From: Thauera linaloolentis 47Lol = DSM 12138
GTDB lineage: Bacteria; Pseudomonadota; Gammaproteobacteria; Burkholderiales; Rhodocyclaceae
DNA: 64,000 bases
NCBI RefSeq assembly: GCF_000310205.1
Contig: NZ_AMXE01000001.1
Location: forward strand, 124,001 to 188,000
Direction: 5' to 3'
Numbering within the stretch: position 1 is the first letter of the stretch; each line of letters begins with the position of its first letter. Shown here piece after piece: positions 45,086 to 52,862 of the stretch. The position numbers were made by a program, and so were the translations under genes. A model generated the notes under the pieces. The model was not told the DNA's origin. It saw only the letters and a program-made list of their open reading frames with translations, and did no database searches.

Positions 45086-47899
45086 ATGGCTACCAGCCTT
45101 CCTCCCGTCGCAACCGTCGTCACGCTCCATGGCGCTGCATTCGCCCGTGATGCAGACGGCAACACCCGCTCACTCAAGGCCGGCGACGTGCTGCGCGAAG
45201 GCGAAACCCTCGTCACCGCCGCCGGCGGCCGCGTCGAACTGGCCATGGCCGATGGCAGCCATCTGGCAATCCCCGAACACCAGACCGTCGCCATCGGCGC
45301 CGAAATGGACGAGGGCACCCGCCCGGCCGCAACCGACGCTCAGCTGGCCGGTGCCGACATCGACAACGTGATCCGGGTGCTGGAACAGGGCGGCGATCTC
45401 GGCGACGCGCTCGAAGATCCGGCCGCCGGCCTGGCCGGCGGCGGTGGCGGCGGCGAAGGCAACAACTTCGTGCGCCTGCTCCGCATCGCCGAAGGCGTGG
45501 CGCCGCTCGAATTCGAGTTCGGCATCCTGCCGCCGGAAGAACCGCTATTCTTTCTCGGCGGACCGGACGAATCCGACGACACACCGGAACCGCCCAGCAC
45601 CCTGGTGCCGCCACCGACGGAAAACGTCACCGAGACCATCACCGTCACGCTCACCGACACCATCACGCTGACCGAAACCGTCACCCAGCCGGTCACCGGC
45701 ACCATCACCGGCATCATCACCGACACGATCACCGGACACGTCACCCAGACGGCGGACTCCACGGTGACAGAAACGGTCACCCTCACCGAAACCGGTACCA
45801 GCACCATCACGGGCACCGTCACCGGCACGATGACGCAGACTGCCGCCAGCCCGGCCGTCACCGAAACCGTGACCGCCACCGAAACCAGTACCGGCACCAT
45901 GACCGAAACCGGCACCGCCACCATCACGCAGACCACCGCCGGTGCCACTGCGACCGAAACCTTCACCGTCACGGAGACCGGCACCGCCACCGTGACCGAA
46001 AGCGCTACCGCCACCATCACCCAGACCACCGGCGGCCCCGCCGTCACCGAGACCATCACCGCCACGGAAACCGGCACCGCCACCGTGACCGAGACCGGTA
46101 CCGCCACCGTCACCCAGACTATCAACGGCCCGGCCGTGACCGAAACCCTCACCGTCACGGAAACCGGCACCACCACCGTGACCGAAACCGGTACTGCCAC
46201 CGTCACCCAGACCGCCAGCGGCCCGGCCGCCACCGAAACCATTACCGTCACGGAGACCGGGACCGCCACCGTGACCGAAACCGGTACCGCCACCGTCACC
46301 CAGACCACCGCCGGCCCGGCCGTCACCGAGACCGTCACCGCCACGGAAACCGGCACCGCCACCGTGACCGAAAGCGCTACCGCCACCGTCACCCAGACCG
46401 CCAACGGCGCGGCCGTGACCGAAACCGTCACCCTCACCGAGACCGTTACCGCGACCGCCACCACATCGCTCGTTGCCCAGGATCACGAGATCGATGCAAA
46501 CGGGCGCATCGACACGGGCGAGATCGAAATCGCATACTCGGCAGCCGGCGGCCGCAGCATCGTGGTCGAGGAAGGCTGGCTCGGCGTCCGTGATCAGTAC
46601 CTGACCGACGTAAGCATGAACGACCACGATGCGGTCAATGCATCCATCACCAACGCCGACGGGTCGCCTGCGAACGTCCATTCATTGGTACTGAAGGTCA
46701 ATGTCGAGGGCAAGGAGGCCATATTCACGGTAATGGTGAATGGCATGCCCGAGACCCATACATTGGGAAAAGGTGTGCACGAGATCACCATCAATTCCAC
46801 CACGCCTTTCAGCGAGTTCGGGATCGAGCATGACAAGGGCAGATTCAAGATCGGCGGCCTCAAGGCCGGCGGTGAACGGGAAGTCGCCGAAACCGAGACC
46901 ATCACCACGACCGCCACGGAAACCACCACCGGCCCCGCCGTGACCGAAACCGTCACCCTCACGGAAACCGGCACCGCCACCGTGACCGAAACCAGCACCG
47001 ACACCATCACCCAGACCACCGCCGGCCCGGCCCTGACCGAAACCGTCACCGCCACGGAAACCGGCACCGCCACCGTGACCGAAACCAGCACCGGCGCCAT
47101 CACCCAGACCGTGACCGGCCCAGCCCTGACCGAAACCGTCACCGCCACGGAAACCGGCACCGCCACCATGACCGAAACCAGCACCGGCGCCATCACCCAG
47201 ACCACGACCGGCCCGGCCCTGACCGAAACCGTCACCGCCACGGAAACCGGCACCGCCACCGTGACCGAAACCAGCACCGGCGCCATCACCCAGACCGTGA
47301 CCGGCCCAGCCCTGACCGAAACCGTCACCGCCACGGAAACCGGCACCGCCACCGTAACCGAAACCAGTACCGACACCGTTACCCAGACCACCGCCGACCC
47401 GGCCGTCACCGAAACCGTGACCCTCACCGAGACCAGCACCGGCACCGTGACCGAAACCGGCACCGACACGGTCACTCAGACCGCCAACGGCCCGGCCGCG
47501 ACCGAAACCGTGACCACCACCGAAACCGGCACCGCCACCGTGACCGAAACCTTCACCGATACGGTGACGCAGACTGCTGCCGGCCCCGAACTGACCGAGA
47601 CCGTCACCGAATACACCGAGACGGTCACGCTCAGCCAATGGACCGAGACGGTGACGTTGCCGGCCGCGACGGAAACGATCACCGACACCGCGACCGTGAC
47701 CAGTACGGCCACCGATACGGTACAAAGCCAGACCGTCACCGGCGCCGCGCTGTCTGCGGGCGACGTGCTGCTCCAGGACGACAGCCTGGCCGGCGGCAGC
47801 AGTTCCGGCGGCGGCGACGGCCTGGGCCTCGACGCTTTCGTGGCTTTCCACTCGGACCCGGCCGGCCCCTTGCTGCACAACACACCGGCTGTCGAATGA
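45086..47899 (+). CDS. LapA-type surface adhesin with retention module and Thr-x-Thr repeats
   Basis: 937 residues. The N-terminal retention module (about 1-135) contains the LapG-type cleavage motif TAAG at residues 44-47, then a Gly linker. Residues about 180-460 and 602-885 are arrays of a 31-residue unit in which Thr stands at every second position for 25 residues, closed by a GPAV-like turn. A non-repetitive globular domain of about 140 residues separates the arrays. The C-terminus has a Gly/Ser linker and no RTX nonapeptides. It should be exported by the adjacent type I system and held at the surface until LapG cuts. GAGGTG precedes the ATG. Confidence 0.85.
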   Translation: MATSLPPVATVVTLHGAAFARDADGNTRSLKAGDVLREGETLVTAAGGRVELAMADGSHLAIPEHQTVAIGAEMDEGTRPAATDAQLAGADIDNVIRVLEQGGDLGDALEDPAAGLAGGGGGGEGNNFVRLLRIAEGVAPLEFEFGILPPEEPLFFLGGPDESDDTPEPPSTLVPPPTENVTETITVTLTDTITLTETVTQPVTGTITGIITDTITGHVTQTADSTVTETVTLTETGTSTITGTVTGTMTQTAASPAVTETVTATETSTGTMTETGTATITQTTAGATATETFTVTETGTATVTESATATITQTTGGPAVTETITATETGTATVTETGTATVTQTINGPAVTETLTVTETGTTTVTETGTATVTQTASGPAATETITVTETGTATVTETGTATVTQTTAGPAVTETVTATETGTATVTESATATVTQTANGAAVTETVTLTETVTATATTSLVAQDHEIDANGRIDTGEIEIAYSAAGGRSIVVEEGWLGVRDQYLTDVSMNDHDAVNASITNADGSPANVHSLVLKVNVEGKEAIFTVMVNGMPETHTLGKGVHEITINSTTPFSEFGIEHDKGRFKIGGLKAGGEREVAETETITTTATETTTGPAVTETVTLTETGTATVTETSTDTITQTTAGPALTETVTATETGTATVTETSTGAITQTVTGPALTETVTATETGTATMTETSTGAITQTTTGPALTETVTATETGTATVTETSTGAITQTVTGPALTETVTATETGTATVTETSTDTVTQTTADPAVTETVTLTETSTGTVTETGTDTVTQTANGPAATETVTTTETGTATVTETFTDTVTQTAAGPELTETVTEYTETVTLSQWTETVTLPAATETITDTATVTSTATDTVQSQTVTGAALSAGDVLLQDDSLAGGSSSGGGDGLGLDAFVAFHSDPAGPLLHNTPAVE
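45624..46460 (+). repeat. First Thr-x-Thr repeat array of the adhesin (93-base unit)
   Basis: About nine imperfect 93-base (31-residue) units. A typical unit is GPAVTETITATETGTATVTE followed by TGTATVTQTIN. The first three units are more diverged than the later ones, which suggests expansion at the 3' side. Confidence 0.9.
46891..47740 (+). repeat. Second Thr-x-Thr repeat array of the adhesin (93-base unit)
   Basis: About nine units of 93 bases. Those between 47030 and 47350 are nearly identical at the DNA level (repeated GCCCTGACCGAAACCGTCAC and CCGAAACCAGCACCGGCGCC), pointing to recent duplication. Period and phase match the first array. Confidence 0.9.
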
Positions 47900-47921
47900 A
47901 ACGCGAAGGTTCGCGCTGAAT

Positions 47922-47945
47922 GGCGGCGGGCTCCGGCCCGCCGCC
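47922..47945. other. Stable hairpin between adhesin and glycosyltransferase genes
   Basis: GGCGGCGGGC, loop TCCG, GCCCGCCGCC: a 10-base perfect stem with a tetraloop, 22 bases after the adhesin stop. Only a short T4 lies further on (47952-47955). It may attenuate read-through, so that the glycosyltransferase is made at a lower level than the adhesin. Confidence 0.55.
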
Positions 47946-47974
47946 GCATGCTTTTCCGAAGAGGCGAAGGATCG

Positions 47975-49201
47975 ATGAGGATACTGTTCATCCACGAGGG
48001 ACTGGGCCAGTTCCAGACCCTGCACGAATACCTGAATGGCGAAGGGCTGGCGCACTCCTGGTTTCTGTGCAGCACCGGTGTCTACAACACCAACAAGGAC
48101 AAGATCCCCAACCTGGTCCCGTTCGCCGTCGCCGGCGAAAACGCGAACAGCTACTTCTACACCAAGAACCTCGAAGCCCGCATTCAGCGTTCCTTCCTGA
48201 TCAAGCAGGCGATCGGCGAACTGCTCAACAAGACCGGCATCGACCTCATCGTCGCCCACGGCTCGGGCGGCTTCCCGCTGCAGCTCTTCGATGAATTCGA
48301 CATTCCCATCATCAGCTACATCGAGTTTCCGTCCTTCGGCCATCACGGCCACGATCCGAAATACCCGCAGCCGGACTACGCCACTTTCCGCGACAAGGTA
48401 TTCGAGATGACGAGCTATCACCAGGTGCTCAAGAGCGACCTGGTGATCGTACCCAGCAATTATGCGAGAGAGATGTTTCCGGCCTGCCTGCACGAGCGCA
48501 TCGCGCCGCAGATGGAAGGTTTCGACATCAAACGCAAGCCCTCCACCTTCGCCAAGGAAGAAGATGTGTTCCACATCGGCTTCTCCGCGCGCGACCTGTC
48601 CTCGGCAAAAGGCTTCGAGCAGTTCATTCTGATCGCCAAGGAAATTCTCAAGCTCAGGCCGCAGGTACGCTTCGTTTTCTGCGGCGCGCCGAAAGTGCTC
48701 TACAGCTACGAGGACGCTTTTCTGCAGAACAGTTTCCCCGCCGAATCGCGGCCGGAATCCTTCATGCAATACGTATTGCAGCGCGAAGGCATCACGCTGG
48801 GCGAGGGCGCGAGCTTCCAGCACGTCAGCTTCGCCGGCTACGACGACTTCGCCAGCTACGTCGAGGCAATGGACATGTTCCTCTACCCGCTGCAGTTCGG
48901 CTCGGCCAACTGGGGGCTGTTCGAACTGCTGTTCCGCGGCAAGACCATCGTCGCCAGCGACCGCTGCTTCGTGCCCGAAGTCATCCGCCACGGCCATAAC
49001 GGCCTGCTGTGCAAGTACGACGACATCGCAAGCTGGGTGCGCTATGCCACCGAGATCATCGACGCGCCACAGGATTTCGTCCATCTGGGCGAAAACGCGC
49101 TGGCCGACGCCCATCGGCGCTTCCACATCAGCAAGGTCGCGCCGCGCTACCTGTCGATCTTCGACACCGTGATCCAGCGCCGCAAGCTCGGCGTCTTCTG
49201 A
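47975..49201 (+). CDS. GT4-like glycosyltransferase next to the adhesin
   Basis: 408 residues with a two-domain GT-B layout. The N-domain begins RILFIHEGLGQFQTLHEYL. The C-domain has the donor-binding pattern with two Glu: FELLFRGKTIVASDRCFVPEV then IRHGHNGLL. No signal peptide, so it is cytoplasmic. The position directly after the Thr-rich adhesin suggests it sugars that protein before export; this is inference. Alternatives are exopolysaccharide or lipid-linked glycan synthesis, but no other polysaccharide genes are nearby. I chose ATG 47975, where the Rossmann strand begins, over 47948. Confidence 0.85.
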   Translation: MRILFIHEGLGQFQTLHEYLNGEGLAHSWFLCSTGVYNTNKDKIPNLVPFAVAGENANSYFYTKNLEARIQRSFLIKQAIGELLNKTGIDLIVAHGSGGFPLQLFDEFDIPIISYIEFPSFGHHGHDPKYPQPDYATFRDKVFEMTSYHQVLKSDLVIVPSNYAREMFPACLHERIAPQMEGFDIKRKPSTFAKEEDVFHIGFSARDLSSAKGFEQFILIAKEILKLRPQVRFVFCGAPKVLYSYEDAFLQNSFPAESRPESFMQYVLQREGITLGEGASFQHVSFAGYDDFASYVEAMDMFLYPLQFGSANWGLFELLFRGKTIVASDRCFVPEVIRHGHNGLLCKYDDIASWVRYATEIIDAPQDFVHLGENALADAHRRFHISKVAPRYLSIFDTVIQRRKLGVF

Positions 49202-49227
49202 ACCAGAACAGCCACGGAGGCCACAGC

Positions 49228-49563
49228 ATGCCGTTCGTCGAGCGGAATTCCAGCGGAAAGATCATTGCAGCCCGGCTGACACGCTCGGAAAGCGCGCCGG
49301 AGTGGGTCGCCCCCAGCGACCCCGGACTGGCCGCCCTGACCGGCAAGCGGATGCCGGAGGACACGCGCGCATCCCTCGAATACACCGATCAGGGGCTGAT
49401 CCGCGTGCTCGAAGACCTCATCGACACTTTGCTCGCCAAGGATGTGATCCGCTTCACCGACCTCCCGCTGCCGGCCCAGAACCGTCTCCTGCAAAGGCGC
49501 TCATTGCGCAGTTCGCTCAACGGCAATGCGGATCTGCTCGATGACGATGGGGGGCTGCTTTAA
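49228..49563 (+). CDS. Small conserved protein, so-called tryptophan synthase beta-like family
   Basis: 111 residues: PFVERNSSGKIIAARL at the N-terminus, then IRVLEDLIDTLLAKDVIRFTDLPLPAQNRLLQRR. I recognise the EDLIDTL..KGVIRFTDLP pattern from small proteobacterial proteins often labelled tryptophan synthase subunit beta-like, a name with no catalytic basis: it has no PLP lysine or barrel. Predicted mostly helical and cytoplasmic. It is 26 bases after the glycosyltransferase with a CGGAGG ribosome site and ends before a strong terminator, so it is the last gene of the adhesin unit. Confidence 0.75.
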   Translation: MPFVERNSSGKIIAARLTRSESAPEWVAPSDPGLAALTGKRMPEDTRASLEYTDQGLIRVLEDLIDTLLAKDVIRFTDLPLPAQNRLLQRRSLRSSLNGNADLLDDDGGLL

Positions 49564-49593
49564 CCCCGGGCGCGAAAGTCATTTCGAACAAGG

Positions 49594-49635
49594 CAGAAGC
49601 CAGGCGAATTCTTCATTCGCCTGGCTTCTGTTTTT
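49594..49635. terminator. Strong terminator ending the adhesin-glycosyltransferase unit
   Basis: CAGAAGCCAGGCGAAT, loop TCTTC, ATTCGCCTGGCTTCTG: a 16-base perfect stem followed by T5. It may also serve the convergent PEP-CTERM gene. Confidence 0.92.
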
Positions 49636-49676
49636 CTGGCGGCCCCCACGGGCGCCGCCCCGCGCCCGCTATGCGA

Positions 49677-50486
49677 TCAAGCGATCCGGCGGCGGCGCCC
49701 GCAGGCCAGCAGCCCGGCAAACCCCAGGCCGAGCAACGCCAGCGAGGCGGGTTCCGGCACCTGGCCGGGAATCAGCGACCTGCCACCAACGGTGATGCCG
49801 TCGAAGGCGAGGCCGGAATGATAGGACACGTCATCCCAGCTCGACACGCCGAACTCGAGAATGTATTCACCGGCATCGGCAATGTCGAAACGGGTGTTGA
49901 TCCAGCCTGTGTAGCCGCAACCATCGTCGAAGCACTCGCCGGAGTCCGCGCCCAGCGGCGACCAGACAGGCTCATCGCCAATGATGGACACATTCGCCGA
50001 ATTGGCACTCTTGCCCAAACCTGACGCACCGATAAGATCATTTCCGTCCGGTGTCGTGCGGATGGTAAACAGCACTTGGGATTGAGTCAGATCCGAGGAC
50101 AGCAAACGCGCCCAGGCATAATCGGCAAAGCGCCCGCCGTCGGACGTTATGTAATTGAAATCGAATGCCAGGCTATCGCCCGCATTGGCAGAGAAAGCGC
50201 TGCTCCGCACATAAGACCCGGTGGTGCCGCCGACTCCGGGCAGCGATGCGCCACCGACTCCACCGCTCGTCGACACCCAGCCGTAGGCGCCGCCGCTGGA
50301 CGAGGCCGTCACCACACCATTCGCGCCCAGGGTGCCGTAGCTGCCCGTTCCCGTCCAACCGCCCGGCAGCGATCCAGCAACATTCGTCGGCGCGGCGGAA
50401 GCCATTGCGGAGAAGCACAGCGTTGCTGCCGCAATCAGGCTCGAAAGTACAGTCGATTTCTTCACGAAACAGTTCTTATAAGACAT
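49677..50486 (-). CDS. Second PEP-CTERM exported protein
   Basis: 269 residues. A signal peptide (STVLSSLIAAATLCFSAMASA) is followed by a beta-rich Gly/Ser/Thr domain with a Cys pair (GECFDDGCGY). The sorting signal is VPEPASLALLGLGFAGLLAC then GRRRR. As for the first PEP-CTERM protein, exosortase elsewhere in the genome should process it. Start at 50486 follows AGGAGC; the TTG at 50492 is not needed. It has its own sigma-54 promoter and sits convergent to the adhesin unit. Confidence 0.88.
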   Translation of the reverse strand: MSYKNCFVKKSTVLSSLIAAATLCFSAMASAAPTNVAGSLPGGWTGTGSYGTLGANGVVTASSSGGAYGWVSTSGGVGGASLPGVGGTTGSYVRSSAFSANAGDSLAFDFNYITSDGGRFADYAWARLLSSDLTQSQVLFTIRTTPDGNDLIGASGLGKSANSANVSIIGDEPVWSPLGADSGECFDDGCGYTGWINTRFDIADAGEYILEFGVSSWDDVSYHSGLAFDGITVGGRSLIPGQVPEPASLALLGLGFAGLLACGRRRRIA

Positions 50487-50543
50487 GGACAAGCTCCTGA
50501 TAATTGCTCACTCAAAACAGAGCGACTGAGTCAGCCAATTATC

Positions 50544-50559
50544 AGCAACAGGCGTGCCA
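50544..50559 (-). promoter_or_regulatory. Sigma-54 promoter of the second PEP-CTERM gene
   Basis: On the minus strand TGGCACG-CCTG-TTGCT is a perfect -24/-12 match, about 58 bases before the start codon. A GACATTC half-site (50601-50607, minus-strand sense) lies about 42 bases upstream, as one also does before the other PEP-CTERM gene. Confidence 0.8.
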
Positions 50560-50639
50560 TGATTTTCACGTCGAATCGGGAAAACCCGGAAAACTCAGCC
50601 GAATGTCCTGCAACAGCCTGATTCTATGAAAAACAGGTT

Positions 50640-50946
50640 TCTTAAGCACTTGATTTTTCTATTCGATTCAGAGGGCCGTGATCTCTTTCACGGAGCCATT
50701 CGGAAAAGGCCAAAGGCAAGTTTTCCTGAATCTTGCCGATGCTTTTTTCGAGGCGACTGTAAATGTTTCCGACGGTCCGGCAGGCCGGAACACTCCCCGG
50801 AACACGAGCGGGAAAGCATCCGCCAAAGCACCAAAGGCCGGGCCGGCATCGCAAATCCACGCCACGTTCGCCATCCATGCAAAACAGGCACCGGCATGGA
50901 TTGCCTATCCGATTGCGGGGTCAATGCCCCTGAAGAGGCACCGGCC
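50640..50946. other. Intergenic stretch without recognisable features
   Basis: About 300 bases between the PEP-CTERM promoter region and the end of the DUF3299 gene. Short open frames on both strands have no ribosome sites, no family resemblance and mixed composition. I see no hairpin, promoter or repeat that I would defend. Confidence 0.5.
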
Positions 50947-51579
50947 TCATTCCGGCAGCGGCTCCTTGTACTCTTCGACCCTGATGCCGCGCATCTGATA
51001 GCCGGCACTGCCCATTTCGGACTCGATCCGCCCCACGTTCAGCACCCCATTCACCCACACCGGCGACATGTTCATGCCAGCCGGCACGGGCTTGTCGGGG
51101 ATCACATGAATGAGCTGGTTCGCGGGCGGCGGCGGCACATGCACGCAGGCGCCGAAATACGGCACGAGCAGGAACTCACGAATCGTCCGGCCATCGCTTT
51201 CGAGCGGCACGACAAAGCCGGGAATGCGCACCGACTGGCCCGACAGGCGCTCGACCACTGGCGCACGGTCCCACTCCGCGCGCATGCGCGCCATGATCTC
51301 GAGCGCGCGCGGATCGTTGTCCTGCAGATCGTCCAGTTGCAGGTCGGCAAAGAATTTCTGCGGGTCCCAGTCGGCCGGAATGAGGTCGTCCCAACTGATC
51401 TCGCGGAACACCGCCTTGGCGCCCTTCCCCGCCTTCTCCTTCGCCGGCGCAGCCAGCCTGTCGCCGACCTTGTAGTCGCCGCCGGATTGCGCGGCCGACG
51501 GCGAAGCCATGCCGAGGCCGATGGACAATGCGCAGGCCATCACGGCACAGCGGACATTCAGCGAAAAAAACATGTTCAT
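50947..51579 (-). CDS. DUF3299 periplasmic protein of a zinc-linked ABC locus
   Basis: 210 residues. A signal peptide (VMACALSIGLGMASPSAAQ) is followed by the DUF3299 domain: ISWDDLIPADWDP, IPGFVVPLESDGRTIREFLLVPYFGACVHVPPPP and VWVNGVLNV. The Cys-Val-His and Pro-rich loop is typical. DUF3299 proteins recur with ZrgA (DUF2796) and a MacB-type ABC pair, as here. The ATG overlaps the permease stop by four bases. The exact role in zinc handling is unknown. Confidence 0.85.
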   Translation of the reverse strand: MNMFFSLNVRCAVMACALSIGLGMASPSAAQSGGDYKVGDRLAAPAKEKAGKGAKAVFREISWDDLIPADWDPQKFFADLQLDDLQDNDPRALEIMARMRAEWDRAPVVERLSGQSVRIPGFVVPLESDGRTIREFLLVPYFGACVHVPPPPANQLIHVIPDKPVPAGMNMSPVWVNGVLNVGRIESEMGSAGYQMRGIRVEEYKEPLPE

Positions 51580-52862
51580 ATCCTGATCGTCAGACCATCG
51601 GCCAGCGAATAACGGTAGGCGCGCCACGCCGGCACCAGACTGGCCGCCAGGCTGGCGCCGAGCACCGCCCCCAGCAGGCGCCACTCGCCCGCCGACGGCC
51701 AGCCCGCGGCGAGATCCAAGCCGTAGCTCGCAGACAGCCACGGCGCCGCCAGCGCGATCGCACCATACAGCAGACCGAGCCCGCCCGCGATACCCGCCAG
51801 CGACAGCAATACGCTTTCGAGCGCGAGCAAGGCGAATATCTGCAACGGACTGGCTCCCAGGGCGCGCAGGATCGCCAGTTCGCGCCGCCGCTCGCCCAGG
51901 CTGGCAACGACCACCGCCACCAGGCCGGCCAGCCCCACGGCCACGACCAGCGCCGACACCGCCAGCAGCGCGCGCTCGGCCACGCCCACCAGCGACCACA
52001 GCTCCTGCAGCGTGGCACCGGGCAGGATCGCGCTCAACGGCTCCGGCCCCATCGTATTGATCTGGCGCTGTACGCGGAACACCGCGACGCGGCTGTCCAG
52101 GCCGATCAGCGCCGCGGTGACCGACTTCGGGCTCAGGTCGAACTTGCGCACATGCTCCGGCGCGATCGACAGCCCGGGGATCGGCGCGCCGCCATGCCAG
52201 TCGACATGGATCGCCTCGATGCCTTCGAGCCCCACCAGCACGGAGCGGTCCACCGGCGTGCCGGTACGCCCCAGCACGCCCACGATGGTGAAAGGCTTGT
52301 CGGCATGATCGGCGAAACGCGGCCCGCCTTCGCCGCCCAGGCTGCCGTGGCTGAGCACGATCCGTTGCCCGATGCGGTAGCCGAAGCGCGCCGCCACCTC
52401 GGCACCGACGACCGCCTCGAAGAGGCCGTCCGGCGCGGCCGCGAACGCGCGCCCCTGGGCAAACCCCAGCGCGCGGCCGGCGCCATGGCGGTAGTGGGTG
52501 AAGAAATCCGCCGTCGTGCCGACGACCCGCATGCCGCGATGCGAATCGCCCAGCGAGATCGGCACCAGCCACTGCACCTGCGGCAGGGCGGCGAGGCGCT
52601 GCATGCTCTGCCACGATACGTTGTTGCTGGCATTGCCGATGTGGAACACCGAATACAGCAGCAACTGCACCGCGCCGCCGCGCGCGCCGACCACCAGGTC
52701 GGTACCCGAGATCGTCTGCGCGAAGCCCTCGCGCGCATCGTTGCGCAAGCGTTCCACGCCCAGCAGCAGGGCCACGGAGAGCGCGACCGCGATCACCGTC
52801 AACGCCACCGACAGGCGCCGATTGCCGATGCTGCGCAGGCTGAGCGCCAGCACCGGCGTCAT
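51576..52862 (-). CDS. FtsX/MacB-type ABC transporter permease
   Basis: 428 residues. It has one N-terminal membrane helix (LSVALTVIAVALSVALLLGV), a large periplasmic MacB-like domain (about 45-260) and three C-terminal helices with the FtsX pattern (ERRRELAILRALGASPLQI). It pairs with the ATPase encoded just upstream. Such pairs are mechanotransmitters or lipoprotein-type exporters rather than classical importers, so how it helps zinc uptake with ZrgA is unclear. It overlaps both neighbours by four bases. Confidence 0.9.
   Translation of the reverse strand: MTPVLALSLRSIGNRRLSVALTVIAVALSVALLLGVERLRNDAREGFAQTISGTDLVVGARGGAVQLLLYSVFHIGNASNNVSWQSMQRLAALPQVQWLVPISLGDSHRGMRVVGTTADFFTHYRHGAGRALGFAQGRAFAAAPDGLFEAVVGAEVAARFGYRIGQRIVLSHGSLGGEGGPRFADHADKPFTIVGVLGRTGTPVDRSVLVGLEGIEAIHVDWHGGAPIPGLSIAPEHVRKFDLSPKSVTAALIGLDSRVAVFRVQRQINTMGPEPLSAILPGATLQELWSLVGVAERALLAVSALVVAVGLAGLVAVVVASLGERRRELAILRALGASPLQIFALLALESVLLSLAGIAGGLGLLYGAIALAAPWLSASYGLDLAAGWPSAGEWRLLGAVLGASLAASLVPAWRAYRYSLADGLTIRI

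Noticed and set aside
45340-46464. Minus-strand frame with VSVTV-type repeats opposite the adhesin
   Set aside because: It is the mirror of the 93-base repeat; no ribosome site or signal, and the plus-strand reading has a retention module and operon context.
45624-47740. Repeat arrays considered as CRISPR or tandem non-coding repeats
   Set aside because: Units are contiguous without unique spacers and keep one open frame encoding 31-residue protein repeats.
50678-50998. Short frames in the gap before the DUF3299 gene
   Set aside because: No ribosome site, no recognisable motif, partly antisense to the DUF3299 end.
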